Source: JAAYBF01 sp963716445 (GTDB taxonomy: Bacteria; Actinomycetota; Thermoleophilia; Solirubrobacterales; Thermoleophilaceae). From it: a DNA stretch of 64,000 bases. Under the pieces are notes generated by a model. It made no database searches, had not been told where the DNA came from, and saw only the letters and a list, made by a program, of their open reading frames with translations. The stretch is taken from NCBI GenBank assembly GCA_963716445.1, contig OY970313.1, forward strand, positions 1,302,001 to 1,366,000, given 5' to 3'. Both the position numbers and the translations under genes were made by a program. Shown piece after piece: positions 1 to 6,745 of the stretch; the stretch's first letter is position 1; the number at the start of each line of letters is the position of its first letter.

Positions 1-57
1 AGTCCACGTGGCTCCAGTGTAGACCCATCGAGGCCGCTTCCCGGCAGGAGAGGCCAA

Positions 58-87
58 GGCCGTGCCCAAGCGGATTTGGGCACGGCC
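58..87 (-). terminator. Hairpin downstream of the GlsB/YeaQ-like gene
   Basis: Perfect 12-bp inverted repeat (GGCCGTGCCCAA at 58-69, TTGGGCACGGCC at 76-87) with a 6-nt loop, lying just after the stop of the minus-strand gene at 104. There is no long T run, only TTGG on the minus strand, so this is a terminator by position and stem strength rather than a textbook intrinsic terminator. Confidence 0.55.
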
Positions 88-103
88 AAACGCCCGCCGA
101 TGG

Positions 104-373
104 CTATGTGGCGCGGGTTCGTCCTCCTGTCGCCATCCGGTAGACGACGAGCAGCAGCAGCGAGCCGAGGATGGCGATCACCCATGTCCCGATGTCGAAG
201 AACTCGTCGAGGTCGCCGATGTCCAGGGCGCTGGCGATCAGGCCGCCGACGATCGCCCCGACGATCCCGATCAGCATCGTGACGATGATGCCGCCAGGAT
301 CGTCGCCCGGCAGGATCGCCTTTGCGATCGCACCGGCGAGAAGCCCCAAGACGATCCAGCCCAAGATTCCCAT
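104..373 (-). CDS. GlsB/YeaQ/YmgE-type small membrane protein (transglycosylase-associated family)
   Basis: An 89-residue, almost entirely hydrophobic protein. It has three glycine-rich membrane segments (about residues 4-20, 27-50 and 62-80) separated by a short GDDPGG turn and an acidic loop (DIGDLDEFFDIG). The GILGWIVLGLLAGAIAK start and the GDDPGG-xxxTMLIGIVGA pattern are characteristic of the YeaQ/YmgE family, small inner-membrane proteins often linked to stress. No catalytic activity is established for the family. It stands alone, with a hairpin behind it, and the next minus-strand gene upstream ends at 504. Confidence 0.85.
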   Translation of the reverse strand: MGILGWIVLGLLAGAIAKAILPGDDPGGIIVTMLIGIVGAIVGGLIASALDIGDLDEFFDIGTWVIAILGSLLLLVVYRMATGGRTRAT

Positions 374-503
374 CGATCTCTCTCCTCTTGCGGGGACGCT
401 GAGGCGGTACCCAGCCGGCGTCCCATCGAATCGCCGCGATCGCTCGACTTGCTTCCAGGGCGAAGACGGCGGGAAGACCTCTCCCTGGACTGGCGGTGTC
501 GAC

Positions 504-752
504 TCAGTCCGGCTGGGTGGGCCGCTCGGCCACGTACGTCAGGAGGCTCTGGTGGTCCTCGGCGCAGGCGGGACACCCCTCTAGGTGCTCACGCATCCCC
601 GGGACCTCGCGATCGACGTGGCCGCCGGCCAGCTCGAGCTCCACGTAACGGTCGAGCTCGTCGAAGCACTGCTCGCACGTCAGCTCCCGACCCGCAGGTC
701 CGACTAGTCGTCTCACGAGGCGGTCGTGGCTCGGTTGGCTGGGCCTTGTCAT
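504..752 (-). CDS. Zinc-finger anti-sigma factor
   Basis: An 82-residue protein with the zf-HC2 pattern of zinc-binding anti-sigma factors: CEQC near residues 26-29 and HLEGCPAC near residues 56-63, giving H-x3-C-x2-C. There is no membrane segment, so it would be a soluble regulator like RsrA. Its ATG overlaps the TGA of the sigma gene (ATGA, 749-752), so the two are translationally coupled, the usual arrangement for an ECF sigma and its cognate anti-sigma. The inducing signal is not visible in the sequence; redox sensing is common in this family but is inference here. Confidence 0.85.
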   Translation of the reverse strand: MTRPSQPSHDRLVRRLVGPAGRELTCEQCFDELDRYVELELAGGHVDREVPGMREHLEGCPACAEDHQSLLTYVAERPTQPD

Positions 753-1411
753 AGGGTGACCTCCGCGTCGGCGTTGACGTGGAGCCCGCGCTCGGCGAGT
801 GCGGCTCGGAGCTTTCGGCGGGCGTCGTGGATGGTCTTGTAGAGAGCGCCCCTGGTCGTGCCGAGTCGCTCGGCGAGCACGTCGATCGGGACGTCGTTGA
901 GCGTGACTGCGACGAGGACCTCTCGCTGGTGCCGGCTGAGGTCGCCTTCGATCGCCTGGCGAAGAGCGGCGAGCAGCTCCATCGTCTCGACGTCGTGCTG
1001 TGGCGAGTGCCCGCCGTCGCCGATCGATGCCCACCCCTCGGGCTCGAGTGGGATCTCGCGCCCTTGCCACGCGCGCCGGCGGATCTTCACCGCCGCCTCG
1101 AGCAGGGCGAACTTGTAGGCCCAGGTGGTGAAGCGGCTGTCGCCGCGGAAGTCGGCGAGCTTGCCCAGGATCGCTACGAGCGCATCGTCGGCGCTCTGGT
1201 GGGCGAGGTCGTCGTGGTCGTCGCCGCGCAGCTGGGGGAACGCCGCGCCGCGCCGGCGGACCTCGAACCGGGCCGCCTTCAGCAGCATGGCGTGCAGGGC
1301 CTCGATCGCCGCTTGGCGGTCGGGACTGTCCGGGTCGAGTCGATCGATCCAAGCCTGCGACTCCTCGTCGAGGCGCTTGCCGTCATTGGGGGAGGCGCCG
1401 AAAGCTGGCAT
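749..1411 (-). CDS. RNA polymerase sigma-70 family (ECF-like) sigma factor
   Basis: 220 residues from the ATG at 1411. Region 2 is recognisable around GDSRFTTWAYKFALLEAAVK (compare the usual F..WL..IA.N...). Region 4 is a helix-turn-helix containing DVPIDVLAERLGTTRGALY. A linker with SIGDGGHSPQHDVE separates them. There is no sigma-1 or long C-terminal domain. An in-frame upstream ATG at 1486 would add a proline-rich leader with no family support. The gene is followed by its anti-sigma with a 4-nt overlap and is divergent from transaldolase, sharing an intergenic inverted repeat. Target genes are unknown; autoregulation is likely for such pairs but not shown. Confidence 0.88.
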   Translation of the reverse strand: MPAFGASPNDGKRLDEESQAWIDRLDPDSPDRQAAIEALHAMLLKAARFEVRRRGAAFPQLRGDDHDDLAHQSADDALVAILGKLADFRGDSRFTTWAYKFALLEAAVKIRRRAWQGREIPLEPEGWASIGDGGHSPQHDVETMELLAALRQAIEGDLSRHQREVLVAVTLNDVPIDVLAERLGTTRGALYKTIHDARRKLRAALAERGLHVNADAEVTL

Positions 1412-1516
1412 GGCCGTCCCGATGACGCTAGCGGAGGAGCCACAGCCGCCAACGGGCCGGTTGGGTGGCGAAGCGACAATCGACATTGACCCTTTGGCGA
1501 CGGCCGGGCGCAGTTC

Positions 1517-1551
1517 CTTACCCGCGTTAGCAAGACGACGGCGCGGGTAAG
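1517..1551. promoter_or_regulatory. Perfect 10-bp inverted repeat between divergent sigma and tal genes
   Basis: CTTACCCGCG (1517-1526) and CGCGGGTAAG (1542-1551) form perfect arms around a 15-nt spacer. The element lies between the sigma gene (minus) and transaldolase (plus), about 30 bp before the tal ATG. On the minus strand the motif GGAACT (1517-1512) abuts one arm and resembles an ECF -35 box, although no matching -10 is evident. An operator for a dimeric regulator is the simplest reading. Confidence 0.5.
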
Positions 1552-1580
1552 ACGAGCGCACTTGCCGACGCCAACGAAGC

Positions 1581-2708
1581 ATGACCCTCGACCGCACGCA
1601 CCGCCTTCGACAGCTGCATGACGCCGGCGTCTCCATCTGGCTCGACACGCTCTCGCGGGATCTGCTCGACAGCGGCCATTTCGCGGGGCTGGTCAGGGAG
1701 CGCTTCGTCAGTGGAGCGACCTCCAACCCGACCATCTTCGAGAAGGCGATCAGCGGATCGGACCGCTACGACGCCCAGCTCCGATCGCTGGTCTCCGACG
1801 GCGTCACCGATAGCCGTGACCTCTTCCTCGCCGCCGCGCTCGATGACGTCCGCGCCGCCGCGGCGATACTGCGGCCGCTCCACGAGCGCACCGCCGGCCA
1901 CGACGGCTTCGTGTCCTTCGAGTGCACGCCGGACGTCGCCGACGACGCCGAGGCCACCGTCGTCCAGGCGCTCGACCTCTGGGAGCGCCTGGGCCTTCCC
2001 AACGTCCTGATCAAGGTTCCCGCGACGCGCGCCGGTGTCGACGCCATCGAGGAGCTGACGGCCGCCGGCGTGAACGTCAACGTGACGCTGCTGTTCTCCG
2101 TCGAGCGCTACGAGGAGGTGATGGACGCCTACATGCGCGGCTTCGAGCGGCGAGTCGCGGCCGGCCTGCCGGTCGCTTCGATCACCTCGGTCGCGTCGTT
2201 CTTCGTCTCCCGGATCGACGGCAAGGCCGATGCGGTGCTCCCACCCGACTCGCCGCTGCGCGGACGCGTCGCGGTCGCGAACGCCCAGATCGCCTACGCC
2301 CGCCATCTAGCGACCTTCGCCGGCGAGCGCTGGGAGGCGCTGCGAGACGCCGGCGCGTCCGTTCAACGCCCGCTTTGGGCCAGCACGGGCACCAAGGATC
2401 CGAGCTACTCCGACGTCCTGTACGTCGAGCGGCTGATCGCCCCTGGAGTCGTCAACACGATGCCTGAGCAGACGCTGCACGCCTTCGCCGATCACGGCAA
2501 CGTCGAGAGGACCCTCGACAGCCGTCTCGGCGAGGCGAACGACGTCTTGGCGGCGGCCGCCGCGCAGGGAGTGAACTTCGACGGGATCACCCGCGAGCTC
2601 GAGCGTGACGGAGTGCAGGCCTTCTGCGACTCCTATGACAGCCTGCTCGCCCGCATCGACGCCAAGGTCCGTCACGGAGAGCCAGCTCGACCGTCTGACC
2701 TGAGGTAA
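1581..2708 (+). CDS. tal: Transaldolase
   Basis: A 375-residue transaldolase of the long actinobacterial type. It transfers a dihydroxyacetone unit between sugar phosphates in the non-oxidative pentose phosphate pathway. Visible signatures are SGATSNPTIFEKAI (about 44-57), the Schiff-base lysine in VLIKVPAT (K145), VNVTLLFS, SFFVSRID, and the C-terminal WASTGTKDPSYSD. Length matches the family. The ATG lies in a weak ribosome-site context. The gene is separated from the next by about 80 nt containing a hairpin and is probably monocistronic; its promoter shares the 1517-1551 inverted repeat with the sigma gene. Confidence 0.95.
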   Translation: MTLDRTHRLRQLHDAGVSIWLDTLSRDLLDSGHFAGLVRERFVSGATSNPTIFEKAISGSDRYDAQLRSLVSDGVTDSRDLFLAAALDDVRAAAAILRPLHERTAGHDGFVSFECTPDVADDAEATVVQALDLWERLGLPNVLIKVPATRAGVDAIEELTAAGVNVNVTLLFSVERYEEVMDAYMRGFERRVAAGLPVASITSVASFFVSRIDGKADAVLPPDSPLRGRVAVANAQIAYARHLATFAGERWEALRDAGASVQRPLWASTGTKDPSYSDVLYVERLIAPGVVNTMPEQTLHAFADHGNVERTLDSRLGEANDVLAAAAAQGVNFDGITRELERDGVQAFCDSYDSLLARIDAKVRHGEPARPSDLR

Positions 2709-2743
2709 GAAGCGCCGCGACGCGAGCGCTAACTCGATCGAAG

Positions 2744-2766
2744 GCCGCCCGCACAGGGCAGGCGGC
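2744..2766 (+). terminator. Weak hairpin after tal
   Basis: GCCGCC (2744-2749) can pair with GGCGGC (2761-2766) around an 11-nt loop. It lies between tal and the DoxX-like gene. No T tract follows, so it is only a candidate terminator. Confidence 0.3.
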
Positions 2767-2790
2767 GCGCAACAGAAGGAGAGCTTCAAA

Positions 2791-3270
2791 ATGGCGGTTA
2801 CGAGCTCCAAAGAGCCCGCGTTCGCAGAGGACCGGCTTGCGTCTGCCAACGGTGGGAAAGCCCTCGCCCCGCGTGCCGACTGGGGCGACCCGCGCTATCA
2901 GGCGTTCGCGCTGCTGCGGCTCGCGTTCACGGTCGCCCCGATCGCCTTCGGGCTGGACAAGTTCTTCAACGTGATGGTCGACTGGCCGATCTACCTGGCG
3001 CCCTGGATCGACGACATCGCACCCGGCTCCGCACAGGACTTCATGTACGCCGTAGGGGCGATCGAGATCGTCGCCGGCATCGCCGTCGCGCTCAAGCCCC
3101 GCTACGGCGCCTACGTCGTCGCCGCCTGGCTGGGCGGGATCGTCATCTCCCTGCTCACCTACTCCGGCTACTACGACATCGCCCTGCGCGACTTCGGCTT
3201 GATGCTCGGTGCGCTGACGCTCGCAAGGCTCGCGTCGGTATACGACCGGCCGCTACGGCTACGCCGCTGA
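2791..3270 (+). CDS. DoxX-like integral membrane protein
   Basis: A 159-residue protein with a soluble N-terminal stretch (about 1-35) and four hydrophobic segments (about 38-56, 80-100, 105-125 and 133-150). The pattern LLRLAFTVAPIAFGLDKFF followed by an AxGxxEIVAGIAVAL segment fits DoxX/DoxD-like membrane proteins, whose function is poorly defined. The start is well supported by AAGGAG 10 nt upstream of the ATG. Its stop codon is immediately followed by the duplicated tRNA-Arg 3' end that borders the island, so this gene is the first chromosomal gene outside that insertion. Confidence 0.75.
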   Translation: MAVTSSKEPAFAEDRLASANGGKALAPRADWGDPRYQAFALLRLAFTVAPIAFGLDKFFNVMVDWPIYLAPWIDDIAPGSAQDFMYAVGAIEIVAGIAVALKPRYGAYVVAAWLGGIVISLLTYSGYYDIALRDFGLMLGALTLARLASVYDRPLRLRR

Positions 3271-3279
3271 GGCGCGCCA

Positions 3280-3315
3280 GGCTGGATTCGAACCAGCGAC
3301 CTCTTGCTCTGGAGG
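3280..3315 (-). repeat. Duplicated 3' portion of tRNA-Arg (attachment-site remnant)
   Basis: Positions 3280-3309 are identical over 30 nt to 6133-6162, the 3' half of the intact tRNA-Arg(CCG). With one mismatch the match extends to 3315 versus 6168. It covers the T arm and the 3' anticodon stem but lacks the D arm and 5' acceptor, so it cannot be a tRNA. A full tRNA at one border and a 3' fragment in the same orientation at the other is the classic footprint of a tyrosine-integrase element inserted into a tRNA 3' end. Confidence 0.85.
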
Positions 3316-3340
3316 GCCGCATCAGCGGGGATGAGAAAAC

Positions 3341-3362
3341 CCTGATTTGCAGGCAAATCAGG
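3341..3362 (-). terminator. 22-bp palindrome just inside the att repeat
   Basis: CCTGATTTGC (3341-3350), AG, GCAAATCAGG (3353-3362): perfect 10-bp arms with a 2-nt centre. Read on the minus strand the stem is followed by GTTTTCTC, so it could terminate a minus-strand transcript such as a lost integrase. As DNA it could instead be an element-end protein site. It is AT-rich compared with its surroundings, consistent with foreign origin. Confidence 0.5.
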
Positions 3363-3653
3363 AGCATTTCCTATCTCCGACGCCCATCATATCGTGCTGG
3401 ATTGCGGGCGTTTGACTGGGTTCTGGCCAGAGTTTCGGCCAGAGACGCGCCGCCTCGGCCGTCGCAACCCGGAGATTGGGCTGGTCGCTCGAGGACGTGG
3501 ATGACGACCGCGCCGATGCGAAGGCGCTGCGCGCGGAGGGGCATGCTCCAGAATTGCGGATTCGTTGGCCGGCCGAAGTCGACGGTTCAGGATTGGATTC
3601 GCGATCAGGCGAAGCGGACGGCAGCGTAGAGTGCCCGCTGTGGAGAGCGAGAG
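3363..3653. other. Non-coding stretch at the left end of the island
   Basis: No convincing gene. A minus-strand open frame (stop at 3358) reads RLWPKLWPEPSQ near 3418-3455, which resembles the tail RFWPKLRPKLS read on the minus strand near 6045-6085. The rest of that frame is low-complexity serine/arginine and not protein-like. It is most likely degraded element sequence. Confidence 0.4.
3418..3440 (-). repeat. Short degenerate repeat, copy 1 (GGCCGAAACTCTGGCC)
   Basis: On the minus strand the segment reads GGCCGAAACTCTGGCCAGAA and aligns with the minus strand of 6047-6071 (GGCCAAAACTGCGGCCAAAA), differing at about a quarter of positions. Both code in one frame for W-P-K-L-x-P. It lies roughly 100 nt inside the att fragment. 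Confidence 0.45.
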
Positions 3654-4013
3654 ATGACATTTGAGGAGACGGTTGCCTTCTTGCGTGAGCAGGAGGGCAG
3701 ACGGATCGAGGTCAGCATCTTCCTCCCAGCGGGGTCCGGCTACGACCCCGACGAGGCGTTCGGGCGCTCCGTAGCGAGCTTTGAGGGCGGGGTCACGGGT
3801 GTTAAGCCCCGTAGCGGCCCAGAGACCGACGCCTGGTCGGTATGGCTCAACGAGGATTTTGGGGGCTGCCTTGTGTTGAGCCCGGAGCGCTTCGAGGGAG
3901 CCGAGGCGACGGCCCATCAGCCGCCCGCCGAGGAGCGAAGCGATACAGGCGACTGGTGGAGCTTGGTGATTCGGCAGGCCGATCTTGTGTTCGACGTGGT
4001 CATCTACGTTTGA
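3654..4013 (+). CDS. Hypothetical protein in the tRNA-Arg island
   Basis: A 119-residue acidic protein starting MTFEETVAFLREQEGRRIEV. It has alternating beta-like hydrophobic stretches (VSIFLPAG, DAWSVWLNE, GGCLVLSPERFEGA, DWWSLVIRQADLVFDVVIYV) and no signal peptide or membrane helix. I do not recognise a family. Composition is protein-like and the ATG follows a purine-rich GAGAGCGAGAG. It lies alone in the accessory island and may be an orphan or an immunity-type cytosolic protein; no function can be assigned. Confidence 0.6.
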   Translation: MTFEETVAFLREQEGRRIEVSIFLPAGSGYDPDEAFGRSVASFEGGVTGVKPRSGPETDAWSVWLNEDFGGCLVLSPERFEGAEATAHQPPAEERSDTGDWWSLVIRQADLVFDVVIYV

Positions 4014-4087
4014 CTGCGGTTCTGTCCGAACGCGTTTCGTACGATCTCCTCCAGGTTGCAGTGGATGAACTGCGCCCTCAGATTGAC

Positions 4088-4351
4088 ATGAGCCGCCACA
4101 AGGCAAAGCTAAAGGCCAAGCGGAAGCGCATGAAGGGACGCAAGCCCGCGACGCGCTGCGTCGGCGGCTACACGTGCGGGTGCGTGGACTGCGCTGAGGA
4201 TCGCAAGCGGGCCAGCGAGTTCGCCTCGATGAGTCAGGGCCTGCCGGCGTCGCAGCCGTGGGAGGGCGATCTCGACGCGCGTGACGATCTCCGTGCTCGC
4301 CGGATGCGCCACGACGGTCGTGGTCTCGTCCACGGTCGCGCTGTCGCCTGA
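4088..4351 (+). CDS. Possible small basic Cys-containing protein
   Basis: An 87-codon frame starting MSRHKAKLKAKRKRMKGRKP, strongly basic at the N-terminus, followed by CVGGYTCGCVDC, a cysteine cluster that could bind metal. The C-terminal half is arginine/aspartate-rich and may be random readthrough. There is no clear ribosome site. It may be real or a chance frame in GC-rich DNA. Confidence 0.3.
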   Translation: MSRHKAKLKAKRKRMKGRKPATRCVGGYTCGCVDCAEDRKRASEFASMSQGLPASQPWEGDLDARDDLRARRMRHDGRGLVHGRAVA

Positions 4352-4378
4352 ACCACCTCTGCGCGCCGAACGGCGCAC

Positions 4379-4975
4379 ATGTCGGCCCTGTCGCATGTGG
4401 AATGCTCTCGGCGCATGGCGGGGCCAGCAGCGCACGAGAGCGCTTGGACACGGGCCAAAGAAGACACAACGGCTACGTTGAAGTCGTCGACCTTCTACGT
4501 GGTGTCGACGGTGGCCGGGGTCATGGCTGCTGCGCTCGGGCTTCTCCTATCGGCTGGTGCGGAGAAGCTCGAGACGAAGGTAGGGATCACCCTCCTGCTG
4601 GGTATCGGCGTTGGGGTCGTGGTTCCCGTCGTCGCAGTAGGCGGGGCTCATCTTCTGCTCGCGCCGCGGCGGCAGCGTGATGAGCTGCGGGCCGCGCAGA
4701 CTCCAGACAAGCGTGTCGATGTGCCACTGCGACTGCGCGAGTTCGCGAGGAGGGCCGACGAGTTCGTCGACCACGTTGAGGCGTACACGCATCAACAGAA
4801 CATCGATCGCGCAGACGCTTGGGCCAGCGAAGTCACCGACTTTCTTCACGACCACGCGCCTGAGTACGGCTCACGGTTTGTGGATGCTGGAATGGACCGA
4901 CCGGTCGGGCAACGGACGCGTGAGCACATCATTGCGCTCCGAGAGATCGCCGACGAACTTGCGTCGAGCGGGTAG
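4379..4975 (+). CDS. Hypothetical two-helix membrane protein with cytosolic helical domain
   Basis: Up to 198 residues. Two membrane segments are clear: SSTFYVVSTVAGVMAAALG (about 37-55) and TLLLGIGVGVVVPVVAVGGA (about 70-89). A charged, helical C-terminal domain of about 105 residues follows (RLREFARRADEFVDHVEAY, FLHDHAPEYGSRF, ALREIADELASSG). The start is uncertain: ATG at 4379 or ATG at 4415, the latter giving a 186-residue protein; no ribosome site decides. No recognised family. It sits inside the tRNA-bounded island between other orphans and the toxin/antitoxin pair, so it could be cargo of the lost element. Confidence 0.6.
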   Translation: MSALSHVECSRRMAGPAAHESAWTRAKEDTTATLKSSTFYVVSTVAGVMAAALGLLLSAGAEKLETKVGITLLLGIGVGVVVPVVAVGGAHLLLAPRRQRDELRAAQTPDKRVDVPLRLREFARRADEFVDHVEAYTHQQNIDRADAWASEVTDFLHDHAPEYGSRFVDAGMDRPVGQRTREHIIALREIADELASSG

Positions 4976-5147
4976 CGGATCATCAGTCCGGTCCAAAGCC
5001 GCCCGCTGCCACCACGGCCCGCCGGTCGTTCAGCTTCGTCTTCTCCGAGTGACGCCCACGCCGGTCCCGTTGGGTGGGGCCGCGGTTCTCGGCCAGGCGC
5101 TCGGGCCCTCGCGGCAGGCAGCCACAGCAGATAGACTTGGGGACACC

Positions 5148-5387
5148 GTGACGGCTCGCGAGAAGCTTCATCGCGTCATCGACGACCTCCCCGAGGCCGA
5201 GCTCGACACCGCGCTCGAGCTGCTCGTCTCCAAGACGAGCGACGAGCCCGGCGAGTCGCAGGAGATCGTCGTCGATGCCGAGCACGCCGAGCGGGTGCTC
5301 GACGCGTTCGAGCATCCCGAGCGCTTCGAGGCCGGACTGCGTCGCCTGATGGCGAGCGCCGGCGAGCGGACCCTTGAGTCCGGCTGA
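5148..5387 (+). CDS. Antitoxin partner of the GNAT toxin
   Basis: 79 residues from the GTG at 5148. The N-terminus (TAREKLHRVIDDLPEAELDT) is a helical pattern common in small actinobacterial antitoxin-like proteins, not the ribbon-helix-helix of classic TacA/DUF1778 antitoxins. The C-terminus (IVVDAEHAERVLDAFEHPER then LRRLMAS) resembles the tail by which DUF1778 antitoxins block their GNAT toxins. A TAGACT -10-like box at 5132-5137 lies 10 nt before the start. The gene overlaps the toxin by 14 nt, as expected of a type II pair. The role is inferred from position and tail similarity. Confidence 0.7.
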   Translation: MTAREKLHRVIDDLPEAELDTALELLVSKTSDEPGESQEIVVDAEHAERVLDAFEHPERFEAGLRRLMASAGERTLESG

Positions 5388-5889
5388 GCGGATCGAGCAC
5401 TACGACAAGCGCTACGCCGTCCGCGGCTTCGACAGCGGACAACCAGCGCTTGACCGTTGGCTCATCCAGTACGCAGGCCAGAACGAGCGGCGCAACACGG
5501 CTCGCACGTATCTCGCTGTAGACGACCGAGACGTCGTTGTCGGCTACTACTCGCTCGTCGCCAGCGAGATCAAGCAGGCCGAAGCTACCGCCGCGCTCAA
5601 GACCGGGACATCGCCGCACTTCCCGATCCCCGCGTGTCTGCTCACCCGGCTGGCCGTCGATCACCGCCACCAGGGCCGCAAGATCGGCTCCAAGCTGCTG
5701 TTCCACGCACTCGGGCGAGTGCTGCGGGGCAGTCAGCACATCGGGATTCGCGGCCTGGTCGTCAGCGCGATCGACGCCACCGCGGCCGACTTCTACGGCC
5801 ACTTCGCTTTCGATGCGCTCGATACCGACCGTCGCAAGCTGATGGTCCCGCTAGAGACGATCGAGCGCCTGGCTGACCCCGCCCGGTAG
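5374..5889 (+). CDS. GNAT-family acetyltransferase toxin (TacT/AtaT-like)
   Basis: 171 residues from a TTG at 5374. Typical TacT-type features are FDSGQPALDRWLIQYAGQN near the N-terminus, ARTYLAVDDRDVVVGYYSLV (beta strands), and the acetyl-CoA loop region LTRLAVDHRHQGRKIGSKLL (motif A Q-x-x-G-x-G/K-like). The late Y-x-H-F-x-F motif is seen as FYGHFAFDAL. Known family members acetylate the amino group of charged tRNAs and stop translation. The overlap with the small upstream gene marks a type II toxin-antitoxin operon. It lies next to tRNA-Arg in a mobile-element remnant, where it could stabilise the island. Confidence 0.87.
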   Translation: MSPAERIEHYDKRYAVRGFDSGQPALDRWLIQYAGQNERRNTARTYLAVDDRDVVVGYYSLVASEIKQAEATAALKTGTSPHFPIPACLLTRLAVDHRHQGRKIGSKLLFHALGRVLRGSQHIGIRGLVVSAIDATAADFYGHFAFDALDTDRRKLMVPLETIERLADPAR

Positions 5890-6046
5890 TCGGCCGTCCA
5901 CGGCGATCACCGTGGGTTTGGGCCAGCGTTTCGAACTTCCGGTCTCCTTCGCCCGGGCCGGATCGGCCAGCGCCGAATTGTTGCGATTTGCGGGTAGATC
6001 CCGGATCGGATATCCCGCTCGACCTGGCCATATGCCTTGATCGTCC

Positions 6047-6071
6047 GAGAGTTTTGGCCGCAGTTTTGGCC
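6047..6071 (-). repeat. Short degenerate repeat, copy 2
   Basis: The minus strand reads GGCCAAAACTGCGGCCAAAA and onward, a tandem-like pair of GGCCAAAACT units that aligns with 3418-3440 in the same orientation. It lies about 55 nt inside the tRNA end of the island. The 236-nt stretch 5890-6125 around it has no convincing gene. Confidence 0.45.
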
Positions 6072-6125
6072 AGAAGCGGCGAAATCGCAATCAGCCGAGG
6101 AACGCTGATTCCGCTCCACCGCTGA

Positions 6126-6198
6126 CGCGCCCGGCTGGATTCGAACCAGCGACCTCTTGCTCCGGAGGCAAGCGCTCTATCCACTGAGCTACGGGCGC
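6126..6198 (-). tRNA. tRNA-Arg (anticodon CCG)
   Basis: A 73-nt cloverleaf on the minus strand. The acceptor GCGCCCG pairs with CGGGCGC (6127-6133), the D arm contains GCTCAGTGGATAGAGC, the anticodon stem is CTTGC/GCAAG with loop CTCCGGA (anticodon CCG), and the T arm contains GGTTCGAATCC. The 3' CCA is not encoded. Its 3' half is duplicated at 3280-3315, marking it as the integration site of the island. Confidence 0.95.
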
Positions 6199-6201
6199 GG
6201 G

Positions 6202-6708
6202 ATGAGTCAGTCTAGACCGATGCTGGTCGCGATCATCGCCGACACGCACCTGCCGAAGGGGCGCCGGGGGCTGCCCGATCGGTGCGTCGAGCTGATGCGC
6301 GGCTCGGACATGATCGTCCACGCGGGGGACCTCAGCTCGCTCGCCGTGCTGGAGGACCTGCGTGGGCTGGGCCCGCCGGTGGCGGCGGTGCACGGCAACG
6401 TCGACAGCGCGGAGGTGCGACGCGAGCTGCCGGCGGAGCGGGTCGTCGCGATCGGCGACCTGGACGTAGGCATTGTCCACGACGCCGGCCCGGCGCGTGG
6501 GCGGTTGGTGCGCATGCGGCGCCGCTTCCCGACGGCGGCCGCCGTCGTGTTCGGGCACTCGCACATGCCGCTGCACGAGGAGGCCGACGGGTTCCAGATC
6601 TTCAATCCGGGCAGCCCGACCGAGCGGCGGCGCTCGCCGGCTCACACGATGGGACTCGCGCGGGACGTGAAAGGCAGGATCTCCTTCGAGCTCGTGACGC
6701 TCGACTGA
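6202..6708 (+). CDS. YfcE/MJ0936-type metallophosphoesterase
   Basis: 168 residues from the ATG at 6202; the ATG at 6220 (starting MLVAIIADTH) is equally plausible. Calcineurin-like metal ligands are visible in order: ADTHLP, HAGDLSS, VHGNVDS, GHSHMP and FNPGSPT. This is the compact phosphodiesterase family (YfcE/MJ0936) that hydrolyses model diesters and in some members cyclic nucleotides. The in vivo substrate is unknown. The start lies only 4 nt after the 5' end of the divergent tRNA-Arg, so the promoter must overlap the tRNA region. RNase Z follows after 37 nt, probably in the same transcript. Confidence 0.9.
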   Translation: MSQSRPMLVAIIADTHLPKGRRGLPDRCVELMRGSDMIVHAGDLSSLAVLEDLRGLGPPVAAVHGNVDSAEVRRELPAERVVAIGDLDVGIVHDAGPARGRLVRMRRRFPTAAAVVFGHSHMPLHEEADGFQIFNPGSPTERRRSPAHTMGLARDVKGRISFELVTLD

Positions 6709-6745
6709 GCGGAGCCCCGCTCGGGCCGCCAAGATACGCAGCCGG

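Larger units (their letters stand above)
3280..6162. mobile_element. Remnant integrated element at tRNA-Arg(CCG)
   Basis: About 2.8 kb between the duplicated tRNA 3' end (3280-3309) and the intact tRNA-Arg (6133-6162 within 6126-6198). The interior differs from the rest of the window. It has loosely spaced hypothetical genes, locally lower GC, and a GNAT toxin/antitoxin pair, and none of the tight operon overlaps seen elsewhere. No integrase or excisionase is intact, so the element is either a decayed remnant or was mobilised in trans. Two short matching tails at 3418-3440 and 6047-6071 may be debris of integrase 3' ends. Confidence 0.75.

Noticed and set aside
3280..3330. Second tRNA-Arg gene
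   Set aside because: Only the 3' half matches; there is no D arm or 5' acceptor strand, so it is an att remnant.
3387..4469. Minus-strand open frame across the island
   Set aside because: Arg/Pro-rich, no recognisable domain, and it overlaps better plus-strand candidates; the ending GRNSGQNP is only a frame of the short repeat.
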